A stretch of 64,000 nt of DNA, taken from the NCBI RefSeq assembly GCF_000964465.1, contig NZ_BANH01000015.1, positions 62,001-126,000 of the forward strand, written 5' to 3'. The position numbers were made by a program, and so were the translations under genes. Below are positions 19,106-27,941 of the stretch, piece after piece. Position 1 is the first letter of the stretch, and every line of letters begins with the position of its first letter. This DNA is from Gluconobacter thailandicus F149-1 = NBRC 100600. GTDB taxonomy: Bacteria > Pseudomonadota > Alphaproteobacteria > Acetobacterales > Acetobacteraceae. The notes beneath the pieces are model-generated. The model worked only from the letters and a program-made list of their open reading frames with translations. It searched no databases and was not told the origin of the DNA.

Positions 19106-20043
19106 AGTGGCATCCGTGCCCGGGACAGGCGATCCAGAACGGCCATACGCACAGCCACGCCCATTTCCACCTGTTCGGCGATTACGCTCTGATCCGAATC
19201 GGCAACATCAGACGCAATCTCGACGCCCCGGTTCATGGGGCCGGGATGCATGACCAGCGCACCGGGGTTTGCCAGCGCCAGACGACGGCGGTCCAGACCG
19301 AAGAACCGGAAATACTCTCGGGAACTCGGCACCAGACCGGCTCCCATGCGCTCTTTCTGAAGGCGCAGGGACATCACGACATCCGCGCCTTTCAGGGCTT
19401 CATCCATGCCTGAATACAGCGTGACATTGCCAAGCTCTGCCATAGCAGATGGCAGCAGCGTCGGTGGGCCAACCAGACGCACCGAGTTTCCCAGTGCGGT
19501 CAGAAGGTGGATGTTGGAACGTGCCACGCGGCTGTGACCAACGTCCCCGCAGATTGCGATGGTCAGACCCTCCAGACGCCCGAAATGGCGCCGGATGGTC
19601 AAAGCGTCCAGCAGGGCCTGCGTAGGATGTTCATGTGTGCCGTCTCCGGCGTTCACGACGCTGGCTTCGACTTTCTGGGACAACAGGGCCGGCGCGCCCG
19701 ACTGCGCATGACGCACGACCAGAAGATCGCAGCGCATGGCATTCAGCGTGGAGGCCGTGTCCAGCAGCGTCTCGCCCTTGTTCACCGAACTGGTGGCGAC
19801 CGTCATGTTGATGACGTCCGCCCCAAGGCGTTTGCCTGCCAGCTCGAAACTGGTGCGGGTTCGGGTGCTGTCCTCAAAGAACAGATTGATGACCGTTCGG
19901 CCCCGCAGCGCTTCACGCGGTGCGGAACGGGAACGGCTCAGGAGCGCATAGCTCTCCGCCAGATCGAGGAACGGGGTGATCTGCCCCGCCGTCAGCCCCT
20001 CGATTCCCAGCAGATGCCGGGGGACGGACGGCCGCTCAGGCAC
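19102..20043 (-). CDS. pyrB: aspartate carbamoyltransferase catalytic subunit
   Basis: About 313 residues. It makes N-carbamoyl-L-aspartate, the committed step of pyrimidine synthesis. Carbamoyl-phosphate binding loop [16 protein letters not shown], then [27 protein letters not shown] and [13 protein letters not shown] are all intact. The start is taken as GTG 20043, which gives [17 protein letters not shown] and an 8-base overlap with the gltX end. The frame continues to 20085 inside gltX, giving residues unlike PyrB. No pyrI gene is seen; the neighbouring PyrC probably forms the complex. Confidence 0.94.
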   Translation of the reverse strand: MPERPSVPRHLLGIEGLTAGQITPFLDLAESYALLSRSRSAPREALRGRTVINLFFEDSTRTRTSFELAGKRLGADVINMTVATSSVNKGETLLDTASTLNAMRCDLLVVRHAQSGAPALLSQKVEASVVNAGDGTHEHPTQALLDALTIRRHFGRLEGLTIAICGDVGHSRVARSNIHLLTALGNSVRLVGPPTLLPSAMAELGNVTLYSGMDEALKGADVVMSLRLQKERMGAGLVPSSREYFRFFGLDRRRLALANPGALVMHPGPMNRGVEIASDVADSDQSVIAEQVEMGVAVRMAVLDRLSRARMPL

Positions 20044-21439
20044 TGAGCACACTCGCAATACGGGCCAGAACCTCGTCACGGCCAAGAGCGGCCAGCGTCA
20101 GGTCAATGCCTGGAGAGGTCGTGGAACCCGTCATGGCGGCACGTAGCGGCTGGGCCACGGAACCAAGTTTCAGCTCGTTCTTCTCGGCATAGGCGCGAAG
20201 AGCACCGTCGATGGCTTCCGCCGTGAAGTCTGGCAGTGCGGCCAAGTCATGCCCAACACCTTCAAGAACCTTGCGGCCGTTCTCGTCCAGCAGCTTCTCG
20301 GCTTTGGGCGTGAAGGTCAGGGGCAGGGTAAAGCCTGCGAAAGCGGCATTATCCGTTAGCTCGACCAACGTCTTGGCGCGTTCCTTGAGGCCGGACATCA
20401 TGGCCAAAACACGGGCACGCGTGCGGTCGTCGGCAACAACGCCTTCACGACCCTGCAGACGTTCCATGACGTCATTGGTCAGGCGATCATCGTCCGCCTG
20501 ACGCATCCAGACACCATTGAGATGCGCCAGCTTCACATAATCCATACGGGACGGGGAGCGACCGACGCCATCCAGATCGAACAGCTTGATCTGCTCTTCA
20601 CGGGACAGAACCTCGGCGTCTCCATGACCCCAGCCCAGACGCAGCAGGTAGTTGCACAGGGCTTCCGGCAGATACCCTTCCTCGCGGAAATCCACAACGG
20701 ACTGTGCGCCATGACGCTTGGACAGCTTGGCGCCATCCGGGCCGTGAATCAGCGGCAGATGAGCAAACTGCGGCAGATCCCAGCCCATCGCGCGATAGAT
20801 CATGGCCTGACGGAACGTGTTCGTCAGATGGTCGTCACCGCGCATGACGTGGGTGATGTTCATGTCATGGTCGTCACAGACCACAGCGTGCAGATAGGTC
20901 GGCGTACCATCGGACCGCAGGATGATCAGATCATCCATTTCCACGTTGGCGACACGAACTTCGCCCTGCACCAGATCCTTGATGACCGTCTCGCCCTCAC
21001 GTGGCGCTTTCAGGCGCACAACGTAAGGCGCACCTTCCGGCGCTTCGGACGGATCGCGATCACGCCAGGTGCCGTCGTAACGGGGCGGGCGCTTCTCGGC
21101 CATGGCCTTCTCGCGCATGGCGGTCAGCTCTTCCGGCGTGCAGTAGCACTTGTACGCCTGACCCTTGGCCAGCAGTTCCAGCGCCACTTCCGTATGGCGA
21201 TCCTGTCGGGCGGACTGGAAGACAGGCTCCTCATCCGCCGTGATCCCCATCCAGGCGAGACCATCAAAGATTACGTCCACTGCGCGTTGCGTGGAGCGCT
21301 CCTTGTCGGTGTCCTCGATCCGCAGGAGGAACTCGCCGCCATGGTGGCGGGCAAAGAGGAAATTGAACAGGGCAGCGCGGGCGTTGCCGACATGCAGCAG
21401 GCCCGTGGGCGAGGGTGCAAAGCGCGTACGGATCGTCAT
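20036..21439 (-). CDS. gltX: glutamate--tRNA ligase
   Basis: Class I aminoacyl-tRNA synthetase of 467 residues that charges tRNA with glutamate. [19 protein letters not shown] at the N-terminus carries the HIGH-type motif (HVGN), and KLSKRHG near 243 is the KMSKS motif. It is the first gene of the minus-strand run gltX-pyrB-pyrC-plsY-dprA-topA, with 200 bases of non-coding sequence upstream. Many alphaproteobacteria carry two GltX copies, one able to charge tRNA-Gln; which type this is cannot be told by eye. Confidence 0.96.
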   Translation of the reverse strand: MTIRTRFAPSPTGLLHVGNARAALFNFLFARHHGGEFLLRIEDTDKERSTQRAVDVIFDGLAWMGITADEEPVFQSARQDRHTEVALELLAKGQAYKCYCTPEELTAMREKAMAEKRPPRYDGTWRDRDPSEAPEGAPYVVRLKAPREGETVIKDLVQGEVRVANVEMDDLIILRSDGTPTYLHAVVCDDHDMNITHVMRGDDHLTNTFRQAMIYRAMGWDLPQFAHLPLIHGPDGAKLSKRHGAQSVVDFREEGYLPEALCNYLLRLGWGHGDAEVLSREEQIKLFDLDGVGRSPSRMDYVKLAHLNGVWMRQADDDRLTNDVMERLQGREGVVADDRTRARVLAMMSGLKERAKTLVELTDNAAFAGFTLPLTFTPKAEKLLDENGRKVLEGVGHDLAALPDFTAEAIDGALRAYAEKNELKLGSVAQPLRAAMTGSTTSPGIDLTLAALGRDEVLARIASVLSA

Positions 21440-21640
21440 GCGGCTCTCATATCATGCTCGTGCGGGAGGGGCTATCCGCATCATCCAGGCATGATTTGTG
21501 TCGTTCTTTTTCTGGGGCGTGCAAGTGAGTGTCACAAGGCTGTTACATACAGGGCGAGCCTGTTTTTCAAGCGGGTGTGATTTCCTGCACCGCTTGTGGG
21601 GTCCCTATCCTAAGAGCAGGATTTGCCACGGGGAACGAGC

Positions 21641-22228
21641 ATGGACAGGCGTGATTTCAATGTGATGCTGGCCGGTATGGGCCTGACGATGGGACATGGC
21701 CGCATCCGCAAAGCCTCCGCCAGCACAGCGCGTGTTGAAGCCTTCACGCTTCACAGCAATGACTGGGTGCCCAATAATCCCCGTCTGCCCGTTATCGTGT
21801 ATCGTAACGCCCTGGAAGCCGGAGCGGGGCGTGAGAGCGTGTACGAGGATCTGTTCAACCAGAATGGCTGGCCATCCCGTTGGCGCAACGGCGTCTACGC
21901 CTTCCATCATTATCACAGCCGTGGTCATGAAGTTCTCGGTTTTTCCAATGGGTCAGCCCGACTCATGCTGGGCGGCCCCTCAGGCAGGACTGTGGACGTG
22001 CGGGGAGGGGACATCGCGCTTCTTCCGGCCGGGACAGGTCATTGCAATCTTGGTTCCGATGCCGATTTCACCGTGATCGGTGCGTATCCTCCTGAACAGG
22101 ATTTCGACATTCTGCGTGCTGCACCCACGCCGGAACAGCTTGCACGTATCCAGTCCCTGCCATTCCCGATGACAGATCCCGTACAGGGTAAAGATGGCGC
22201 ACTCTCACGTGAGTGGCACCCTTCATGA
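21641..22228 (+). CDS. cupin-domain protein, possible Tat substrate (YjlB-like)
   Basis: 195 residues. After a short N-terminal segment MDRRDFNVMLAGMGLTMG, which has the look of a twin-arginine signal (RRDF then hydrophobic), comes a single cupin barrel: NNPRLPVIVYRNALE, YAFHHYHSRGHEVLGFSNG (His-x-His and Glu metal ligands) and GDIALLPAGTGHCNLG. The pattern resembles the YjlB group of cupins, whose substrate is unknown. GGGGA lies about seven bases before the ATG. The stop overlaps the next gene by ATGA. Confidence 0.75.
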   Translation: MDRRDFNVMLAGMGLTMGHGRIRKASASTARVEAFTLHSNDWVPNNPRLPVIVYRNALEAGAGRESVYEDLFNQNGWPSRWRNGVYAFHHYHSRGHEVLGFSNGSARLMLGGPSGRTVDVRGGDIALLPAGTGHCNLGSDADFTVIGAYPPEQDFDILRAAPTPEQLARIQSLPFPMTDPVQGKDGALSREWHPS

Positions 22229-22950
22229 GAAGCTTTCCTCTCCGAAGACGACCCTTCCTTGCCGCCGTTGCAGGGCTGGCTGCCGTTAGCGGAACGGCGA
22301 TGGCCGATTCGCCTCGTCCATTACCGAAAATCGGGATTATTGGCGCCGGTCAGGTCGGTCGTACACTGGCAACGCTCTGGGTGCAGGCGGGCTATCAGGT
22401 CATGGTTTCTGCCCGGACGCTGGCGGATGCCACGACACTCGCCGCATCACTCGGGCCATTGGCCTCCGCAGGAACACCCGCGCAGGCGGCGGCTTTCGGC
22501 TCAATCGTCGTTCTGGCCGTCCCGTATGGAGTTATTCCTGCTCTGGGGCGCGATCTGAACAGAACACTGACGGACAAGGTCGTGATCGACGTGGCCAATC
22601 CTTACATCGCGCGTGATGGATGGATTGCGGATGTGGCTTTGCGGGACGGGGCAGGCGTTACAACGCAACGCTACTTTCCGTCAGCGCATATTGTTCGTGC
22701 TTTCAACTCCATCGACATGGTCTCGCTGCGTGCCGAAGCACACCGGCCGGACCCGAAACTGGCCGTCCCCCTCGCAGGGGATGACACGGCGGCGGTGTTG
22801 GAGGTCAAAGACCTTGTTTATGCTGCCGGGCTTGATCCTGTTGTAACGGGCGGTCTGGCCACAGCGAAGCTGTTCCAGCCGGGCAGCACAGGCTTTGAAC
22901 TGGAACGCGATGCCGCAGGCCTGCGGAGCGCTCTGCACCTTCATCATTAA
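22225..22950 (+). CDS. NAD(P)-binding Rossmann protein with a probable Tat signal
   Basis: 241 residues. The N-terminus MRSFPLRRRPFLAAVAGLAA reads as a twin-arginine signal (RRxFLxx, then hydrophobic, then AMA cleavage). The mature protein begins LPKIGIIGAGQVGRTLATLW, a Rossmann dinucleotide motif like that of F420-dependent NADP reductases, followed by VMVSARTL, VVLAVPYGVIPALG, VVIDVANPY and HIVRAFNSI. The start at 22225 overlaps the cupin stop (ATGA), so the two are cotranslated. A Tat-exported, cofactor-loaded oxidoreductase in the periplasm is the inference; the substrate is unknown. Confidence 0.78.
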   Translation: MRSFPLRRRPFLAAVAGLAAVSGTAMADSPRPLPKIGIIGAGQVGRTLATLWVQAGYQVMVSARTLADATTLAASLGPLASAGTPAQAAAFGSIVVLAVPYGVIPALGRDLNRTLTDKVVIDVANPYIARDGWIADVALRDGAGVTTQRYFPSAHIVRAFNSIDMVSLRAEAHRPDPKLAVPLAGDDTAAVLEVKDLVYAAGLDPVVTGGLATAKLFQPGSTGFELERDAAGLRSALHLHH

Positions 22951-23002
22951 AAGACGCTAAAACACGCGCGCCTGATGGACGAAAATCCGTTACGGTCGCG
23001 CC

Positions 23003-25189
23003 GTGCCCAGTCCTGTTCACCCTGACGATCCCTTGTTGCCTGAGGAAGACACGTTTTTTCCCGTGCCGGAGGGGAGTCATCCGTCTGTATCCAGGCTAGA
23101 GCGGATCATGGCGGAACAGGGACGTCGGCTGTTTGGCTGGCTGCCGGTCGTTATGGCGCTGGGCGCACTTGTGTTTCTTACGCCACGCTTCAATCTGCCG
23201 ATTGGGCCTGCATTGATCTGCCTGCCAGGGGCGGGAGCGGCCGCATGGATTTTCCGAAACCGACCTCCTTTACGCTTTCAGGCGTTCCTCATGATCGCGC
23301 TCGCCGGCGGCTATCTGGATGCCGCCTGGCAAACAGCCCGACAGCCCCCGATGCCCGCTCTTCCAACGCGTGCCACAGTCGTGACCGGACGCGTTCTTGC
23401 TGTTGAAACACTTCCGCCTCGTTTTGGTGAAGACGAAAGCGGACGCCGGATCGTACTGGCGCAGGCGACATTTGAAACACCAGTCGATGCTGGAATGGCG
23501 CCGTTGAGGCGAACACTTCGGCTGAAACTGCGCGACGATGATCCTGCGTCTCCTAAACCGGGCAGTCTCGTTCAGATCAGGGCCATGCTTCGTGCTCCGT
23601 CGCCACCCTCCTTTCCCGGAGGACGAGACCTTCAGCGGGAAGCATGGTTTTCCGGGGCCGCAGGAAGTGGTTACGCGGTCGGGATGCTGACCCCCCTGAA
23701 CAGCCAGTCTTCGTCCCGCCTGGAGGCTCTGCGGGAAAACATTGCAGCCCGCATTGAAGCCACACTTCCCGGCCAGACGGGAGCCATTGCCGCCACCCTG
23801 CTCGCCGGAGAAACCGGCCGCATTGATGCTACGACCCGGCAGGATTTCTCCGCCTCGGGGCTGGCTCATCTTCTTGCTGTGGCGGGGTTGCATCTGGGAC
23901 TGGTCATGGCGGCCGTTGCAGTCTCCGTCCGTGCCCTTCTGACGGCATCCGAGCGTTTCGCTCTTTACTGGCCCTGTCGTGAGATTGCAGCCTTGGTGGG
24001 GCTGTCAGTGGGAAGTGGTTACGTCCTGCTGACAGGAGCACATCTTCCCAGCGTTCGGGCGCTGGGTATGGCGGTTCTGGTGACACTGGCTCTGCTGACG
24101 GGACGGCGCGTTCTCTCCATGCGGTCTCTGGCCATCATTGCATTGGCTATCCTGCTTGTTTCGCCGGTTGCCGTTCTGGATGTGTCGTTTCAGATGTCCT
24201 TCGCTGCCGTGATGGGTCTGATCGCGGGATATGAAGCCCTGCGTGAACCCCTCACGAAACTAAGGGGCGAGGGGGGAACGGGGCGTGTCATCCTGTCGCA
24301 CCTGACTGCTCTGTCCCTGACAAGTCTGCTCGCAGGGCTGGCAACCTTACCAGTCAGCATGGCCCATTTTGGGGCATTCCAGCCGTGGTTTGTTCTGGCC
24401 AACCTGCTCGCCGTCCCGCTGGCGGCCGTCTGGATCATGCCTGCCGGGCTGATGTCCCTGCTGCTCATGCCGATTCATGCGTCTGCTGTCCCACTGATGA
24501 TCATGGGGTGGGGCATCCGGATCGTTCAGATCATCGCCAGAACTGTCGCTGCGTTTCCGTTGGCTCATGAGCCTGTACCGCACATGCCAGGATGGGGGCT
24601 AATCATCGTTCTTTTGGGGCTGTGCCTGCTCTGCCTGTGGAAAGGACGCGCGCGCCTTGCCGGGCTTATGCCAATCTTGGTGGGGCTACTTTCGATCTGG
24701 TTGGTTCCACGCCCTGATATTCTGGTGTCACCTGATGCTGGCCTGATCGCTGTTCGGGCAGAAGGCGTCCTGCAAGTCGGTCCCTACAGTAGTCTGGAGC
24801 GTCTGACCCTTCAGGACTGGCAGCAGGCATTGGCGCTTCCTGTCGGGATTTTGCCGCCAGACTGTCTGAAGGGCCTGTGCCGTGTGACCGTCAAAGGACA
24901 GACGGTTCTTCTGCGGGCCAAGGATACGTCCGACGGAACCATTCCACCTTCGGCGCAGGACTGTCAGGGTGTGAGTCTGTTCATCAGTGCATCGCCCGCC
25001 CGAAATGCCTGCCCGGGCGTACCGTTTGTTGACCGTTTCTCGGTCTGGAGGAATGGCGCGTATGCCGTGTATCTCCGCCATGGCGCGCCTGTCCTGCTCT
25101 CGGATCGAAGCTGGCGGGGAGATCGTCCCTGGGTTCCGGCCATTGGCTCGCATGGAATGCCCAACCTGCCACTGGCTCAGGCGGAATAA
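23003..25189 (+). CDS. comEC: ComEC/Rec2-family competence channel protein
   Basis: A polytopic inner-membrane protein of 728 residues from a GTG start. It has an N-terminal DUF4131-like part (TRATVVTGRVLAVETLP, KPGSLVQIRAML) and the Competence domain with LAGETGRIDATTRQDFSASGLAHLLAVAGLHLGL near 265-300. The C-terminal 170 residues correspond to the metallo-beta-lactamase-like region but I see no HxHxDH motif. ComEC forms the channel that passes single-stranded DNA in transformation. The start is uncertain; no clear ribosome site was seen. Confidence 0.85.
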   Translation: MPSPVHPDDPLLPEEDTFFPVPEGSHPSVSRLERIMAEQGRRLFGWLPVVMALGALVFLTPRFNLPIGPALICLPGAGAAAWIFRNRPPLRFQAFLMIALAGGYLDAAWQTARQPPMPALPTRATVVTGRVLAVETLPPRFGEDESGRRIVLAQATFETPVDAGMAPLRRTLRLKLRDDDPASPKPGSLVQIRAMLRAPSPPSFPGGRDLQREAWFSGAAGSGYAVGMLTPLNSQSSSRLEALRENIAARIEATLPGQTGAIAATLLAGETGRIDATTRQDFSASGLAHLLAVAGLHLGLVMAAVAVSVRALLTASERFALYWPCREIAALVGLSVGSGYVLLTGAHLPSVRALGMAVLVTLALLTGRRVLSMRSLAIIALAILLVSPVAVLDVSFQMSFAAVMGLIAGYEALREPLTKLRGEGGTGRVILSHLTALSLTSLLAGLATLPVSMAHFGAFQPWFVLANLLAVPLAAVWIMPAGLMSLLLMPIHASAVPLMIMGWGIRIVQIIARTVAAFPLAHEPVPHMPGWGLIIVLLGLCLLCLWKGRARLAGLMPILVGLLSIWLVPRPDILVSPDAGLIAVRAEGVLQVGPYSSLERLTLQDWQQALALPVGILPPDCLKGLCRVTVKGQTVLLRAKDTSDGTIPPSAQDCQGVSLFISASPARNACPGVPFVDRFSVWRNGAYAVYLRHGAPVLLSDRSWRGDRPWVPAIGSHGMPNLPLAQAE

Positions 25190-25196
25190 GTTCGGA

Positions 25197-25877
25197 TCAG
25201 GCGGCTTCTTTGGTCCGTGGTGGTGTGAGGCGTTTGTCTGGATACAGGCACCATTGCGTTGCCGGACAGCGCCAGCATTCAGGCGCACGGGCCTTGCAGA
25301 CATAACGCCCATGCAGAATCAGCCAGTGATGAGCCGGTCGCAGCATATCCTTGGGAATACGCGCGACCAGACCATCCTCCACCTGCCGGGTCGTTTTTCC
25401 CGGAGCCAGCCCGGTCCGGTTCCCGATGCGAAAAATATGCGTATCAACGGCCATGGTATCGGCCCCGAACGCAACATTCATCACTACATTGGCCGTCTTT
25501 CGCCCCACACCCGCCAATGCCTCAAGAGACTTGCGATCGGCAGGAACTTCCCCGTCATGTCGCTCCAGAAGCTGCTCGCACAGCAGGGCCACATTATGCG
25601 CCTTCGCGCGCCATAAGCCGATCGTCTTGATGTATTGCGCGATCCCGGCTTCCCCGAGCTCCGCCATGCTTTTCGGATCGGGCGCATGTTCAAACAGCCC
25701 CTTGGTTGCCTTATTGACGGACTTGTCCGTTGCCTGAGCAGACAGCACCACGCTCACCAGAAGCTCGAACGTATTGCGGAAGATCAGCTCACTTTCCGCA
25801 CCCGGGTTGGCTTCGGCCAGAGCGGTGATGAAAGCCTTGGCCGCGGCCTTGCTCATGGGTCTGGGGGCGTCTGTCAT
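25197..25877 (-). CDS. nth: endonuclease III
   Basis: Base-excision repair glycosylase/AP lyase of 226 residues that removes oxidised pyrimidines. The helix-hairpin-helix with catalytic Lys is LEALAGVGRKTANVV, and the catalytic Asp is in VDTHIFRIGNRTG. The [4Fe-4S] cluster ligands follow the standard spacing, C-x6-C-x2-C-x5-C, in CKARAPECWRCPATQWC. GGAG eight bases upstream supports ATG 25877; the longer frame to 25940 adds an Arg-rich non-homologous stretch. It converges on comEC with a 7-base gap. Confidence 0.95.
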   Translation of the reverse strand: MTDAPRPMSKAAAKAFITALAEANPGAESELIFRNTFELLVSVVLSAQATDKSVNKATKGLFEHAPDPKSMAELGEAGIAQYIKTIGLWRAKAHNVALLCEQLLERHDGEVPADRKSLEALAGVGRKTANVVMNVAFGADTMAVDTHIFRIGNRTGLAPGKTTRQVEDGLVARIPKDMLRPAHHWLILHGRYVCKARAPECWRCPATQWCLYPDKRLTPPRTKEAA

Positions 25878-25998
25878 GGCTGAAACTCCGCGCGGGCTGT
25901 TGCGTCTGATCCGGACTGTCCGGCAAGATACGCCAAACATCTGAAAATTTCATGCCATCAGGCCGTTGTCCTTGAGGGACGAGACGGCGGAGCTCTTC

Positions 25999-27837
25999 GT
26001 GTCCGATACTTCTACGCACCTTACCGGCCAGAAACAGGAAGGCCGGAAAATTGACGTTTCCTTTACAGAAGTCCTGTCCTTTGTCTGCCGCCGCTGGCTG
26101 GCGCATCCGGCCTTGCTGGCCTGGACACTGTCCGGTGTGGCGCTCGCTACACTGGCCGATGTTGTCACACCGATTCTGGCGGGTCGCCTCGTCTCGGATA
26201 TTTCCAAACACGCTGCCGGGCCGACCATTCCCAAAACCGATGAGCTTCTGAGCCTGCGCAACGATGCCTTCCTGATGGTGGGTGGCTTAATCGCTTTGGG
26301 CCTGATCGGCCTATATGGGCGTCGCTCCTCTTTCGTCGGTATTTCGCACCTCACGCTTGCGATCATGCACAAGGTGCTCAATCAGGCCTTCGAGCGGGTG
26401 CAGCGGTTCTCCACAGACTGGCACGCCAACACCTTTGCCGGTTCAACAGTGCGTCGGCTGACCCGTGGCATGTGGGCGATTGATACGCTGGACGACACGC
26501 TTCTGCTGATGATCGGCCCGGAAGTCATGGTTCTCGGCGGTACAACGGCCGTTCTCATGTTCCGCTCGCCTCTCATGGGCTCCGTTCTGGCGGTGTCCGT
26601 CGTTCTGTTCGCATGGCTCTCTATTACCCTGACGCTCCGTTACGTTGCGCCCAGTGCCCGGGCTTCGAACGAATGGGACACCAAGATGGGGGCTTCCATT
26701 GCGGATTCCGTAACCTGTAATCCGGTCGTCAAAGCCTTCGGTGCGGAACTGCGCGAAGAGAAGCGGCTGGATACCATCGTTCAGGGCTGGCGGGAGCGCA
26801 CGCTCCGCACATGGCTGAGAGGAACCAACAGCGCGAACATTCAGGCGCTGGCGTCTCTCGTGATGCGGATGCTCATGATCGGTCTGGCCGTCATGCTCTG
26901 GTGGCAGGGCAAGGCCGGTCCGGGTGATGTGGCCTATGTGCTGACCATGATGTTCCTCGTGCAGGGCTATCTGCGTGATCTGGGGCAGCAGGTCAGTCAG
27001 GTGCAGCGTTCCGTCAACGAGATGGAAGAACTGATTGCCATTTTCCGGCGTGATTCCGCCATTCAGGACGCGCCCGATGCGGAAAAGGCCCGGTTCACAC
27101 AGGGTGAGATCCACTTCGAACACGTCACCTTCCAGTATCCGGGGCAGGAAAAGCCGCTTTATCAGGATCTCAACATTGATATTGCACCTGGCTCACGCGT
27201 GGCCCTTGTCGGGCCCAGCGGATCAGGCAAGACCACTCTGACCAAACTCCTTCAGCGCCTGTATGACGTGAACAGCGGGCGCATCACGGTGGATGGGCAG
27301 GATATTGCACAGGTCACGCAGTCTTCCCTGCGGTCTCACATCGCCATCGTGCCGCAGGAGCCGGTCCTGTTTCACCGAACGCTCGCAGAAAATATTGCCT
27401 ATGCCCGGCCCGGCGCGTCTCTGGAGGAGATCAAGGAAGCAGCCCGTCAGGCCAATGCGGCGGCTTTCATTGAACGTTTGCCGGAAGGCTACAATACGAT
27501 GGTCGGTGAGCGCGGCGTGAAGCTATCTGGCGGTGAACGTCAGCGCGTCGCCATCGCCCGTGCGTTCCTCGCTGATGCGCCGATCCTGATTTTCGATGAA
27601 GCGACCTCCAGCCTTGATTCGGAATCGGAATCTCTCGTGCAGGAGGCCATGCGCCGCCTCATGAAGAACCGGACCGTCATCGTCGTGGCGCATCGTCTTT
27701 CAACCGTCATGGAACTGGACCGGATCCTGGTGTTCAGCCGTGGCGAACTGAAGGAAGACGGCACCCATGCCGAACTCGTGGCAAAAGACGGGGGCATTTA
27801 TCGCCGCCTGTTCGAGCTTCAGTCGCTCGAAGGCTGA
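25999..27837 (+). CDS. ABC exporter, fused membrane and ATPase domains
   Basis: A half-size ABC exporter of 612 residues (MsbA/BmrA type). The N-terminal 330 residues hold the transmembrane domain, including LIALGLIGLYGRRSSF and the coupling-helix region DTLDDTLLLMIGPEVMVLGG. The ATPase has Walker A VGPSGSGKTTLTKLLQR, signature LSGGERQRVAIARAFL, Walker B ILIFDEATSSLDSESE and the H-loop VAHRLSTV. It works as a dimer exporting lipids or drugs; the substrate is unknown. GTG 25999 has GGAG six bases before it; the frame extends to a TTG at 25966. Confidence 0.9.
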   Translation: MSDTSTHLTGQKQEGRKIDVSFTEVLSFVCRRWLAHPALLAWTLSGVALATLADVVTPILAGRLVSDISKHAAGPTIPKTDELLSLRNDAFLMVGGLIALGLIGLYGRRSSFVGISHLTLAIMHKVLNQAFERVQRFSTDWHANTFAGSTVRRLTRGMWAIDTLDDTLLLMIGPEVMVLGGTTAVLMFRSPLMGSVLAVSVVLFAWLSITLTLRYVAPSARASNEWDTKMGASIADSVTCNPVVKAFGAELREEKRLDTIVQGWRERTLRTWLRGTNSANIQALASLVMRMLMIGLAVMLWWQGKAGPGDVAYVLTMMFLVQGYLRDLGQQVSQVQRSVNEMEELIAIFRRDSAIQDAPDAEKARFTQGEIHFEHVTFQYPGQEKPLYQDLNIDIAPGSRVALVGPSGSGKTTLTKLLQRLYDVNSGRITVDGQDIAQVTQSSLRSHIAIVPQEPVLFHRTLAENIAYARPGASLEEIKEAARQANAAAFIERLPEGYNTMVGERGVKLSGGERQRVAIARAFLADAPILIFDEATSSLDSESESLVQEAMRRLMKNRTVIVVAHRLSTVMELDRILVFSRGELKEDGTHAELVAKDGGIYRRLFELQSLEG

Positions 27838-27907
27838 AGTTCCGCTCCCGTCTACGCCCTCACATCTCCGAGAGTGTCAGCGTCTTTCTTGCATGACAGA
27901 ACGTTTC

Positions 27908-27935
27908 CCCTCAGCCTGACTGCTGCTGAGGGAAA
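27908..27935 (+). promoter_or_regulatory. hairpin covering a ribosome binding site
   Basis: CCCTCAGC at 27908-27915 can pair with GCTGAGGG at 27925-27932, with a 9-base loop. The right arm contains the GAGGGA ribosome binding site of the amidohydrolase gene starting at 27942. It could restrain translation or simply be a terminator remnant of the ABC exporter gene; there is no T-run. Confidence 0.35.
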
Positions 27936-27941
27936 TACGTC

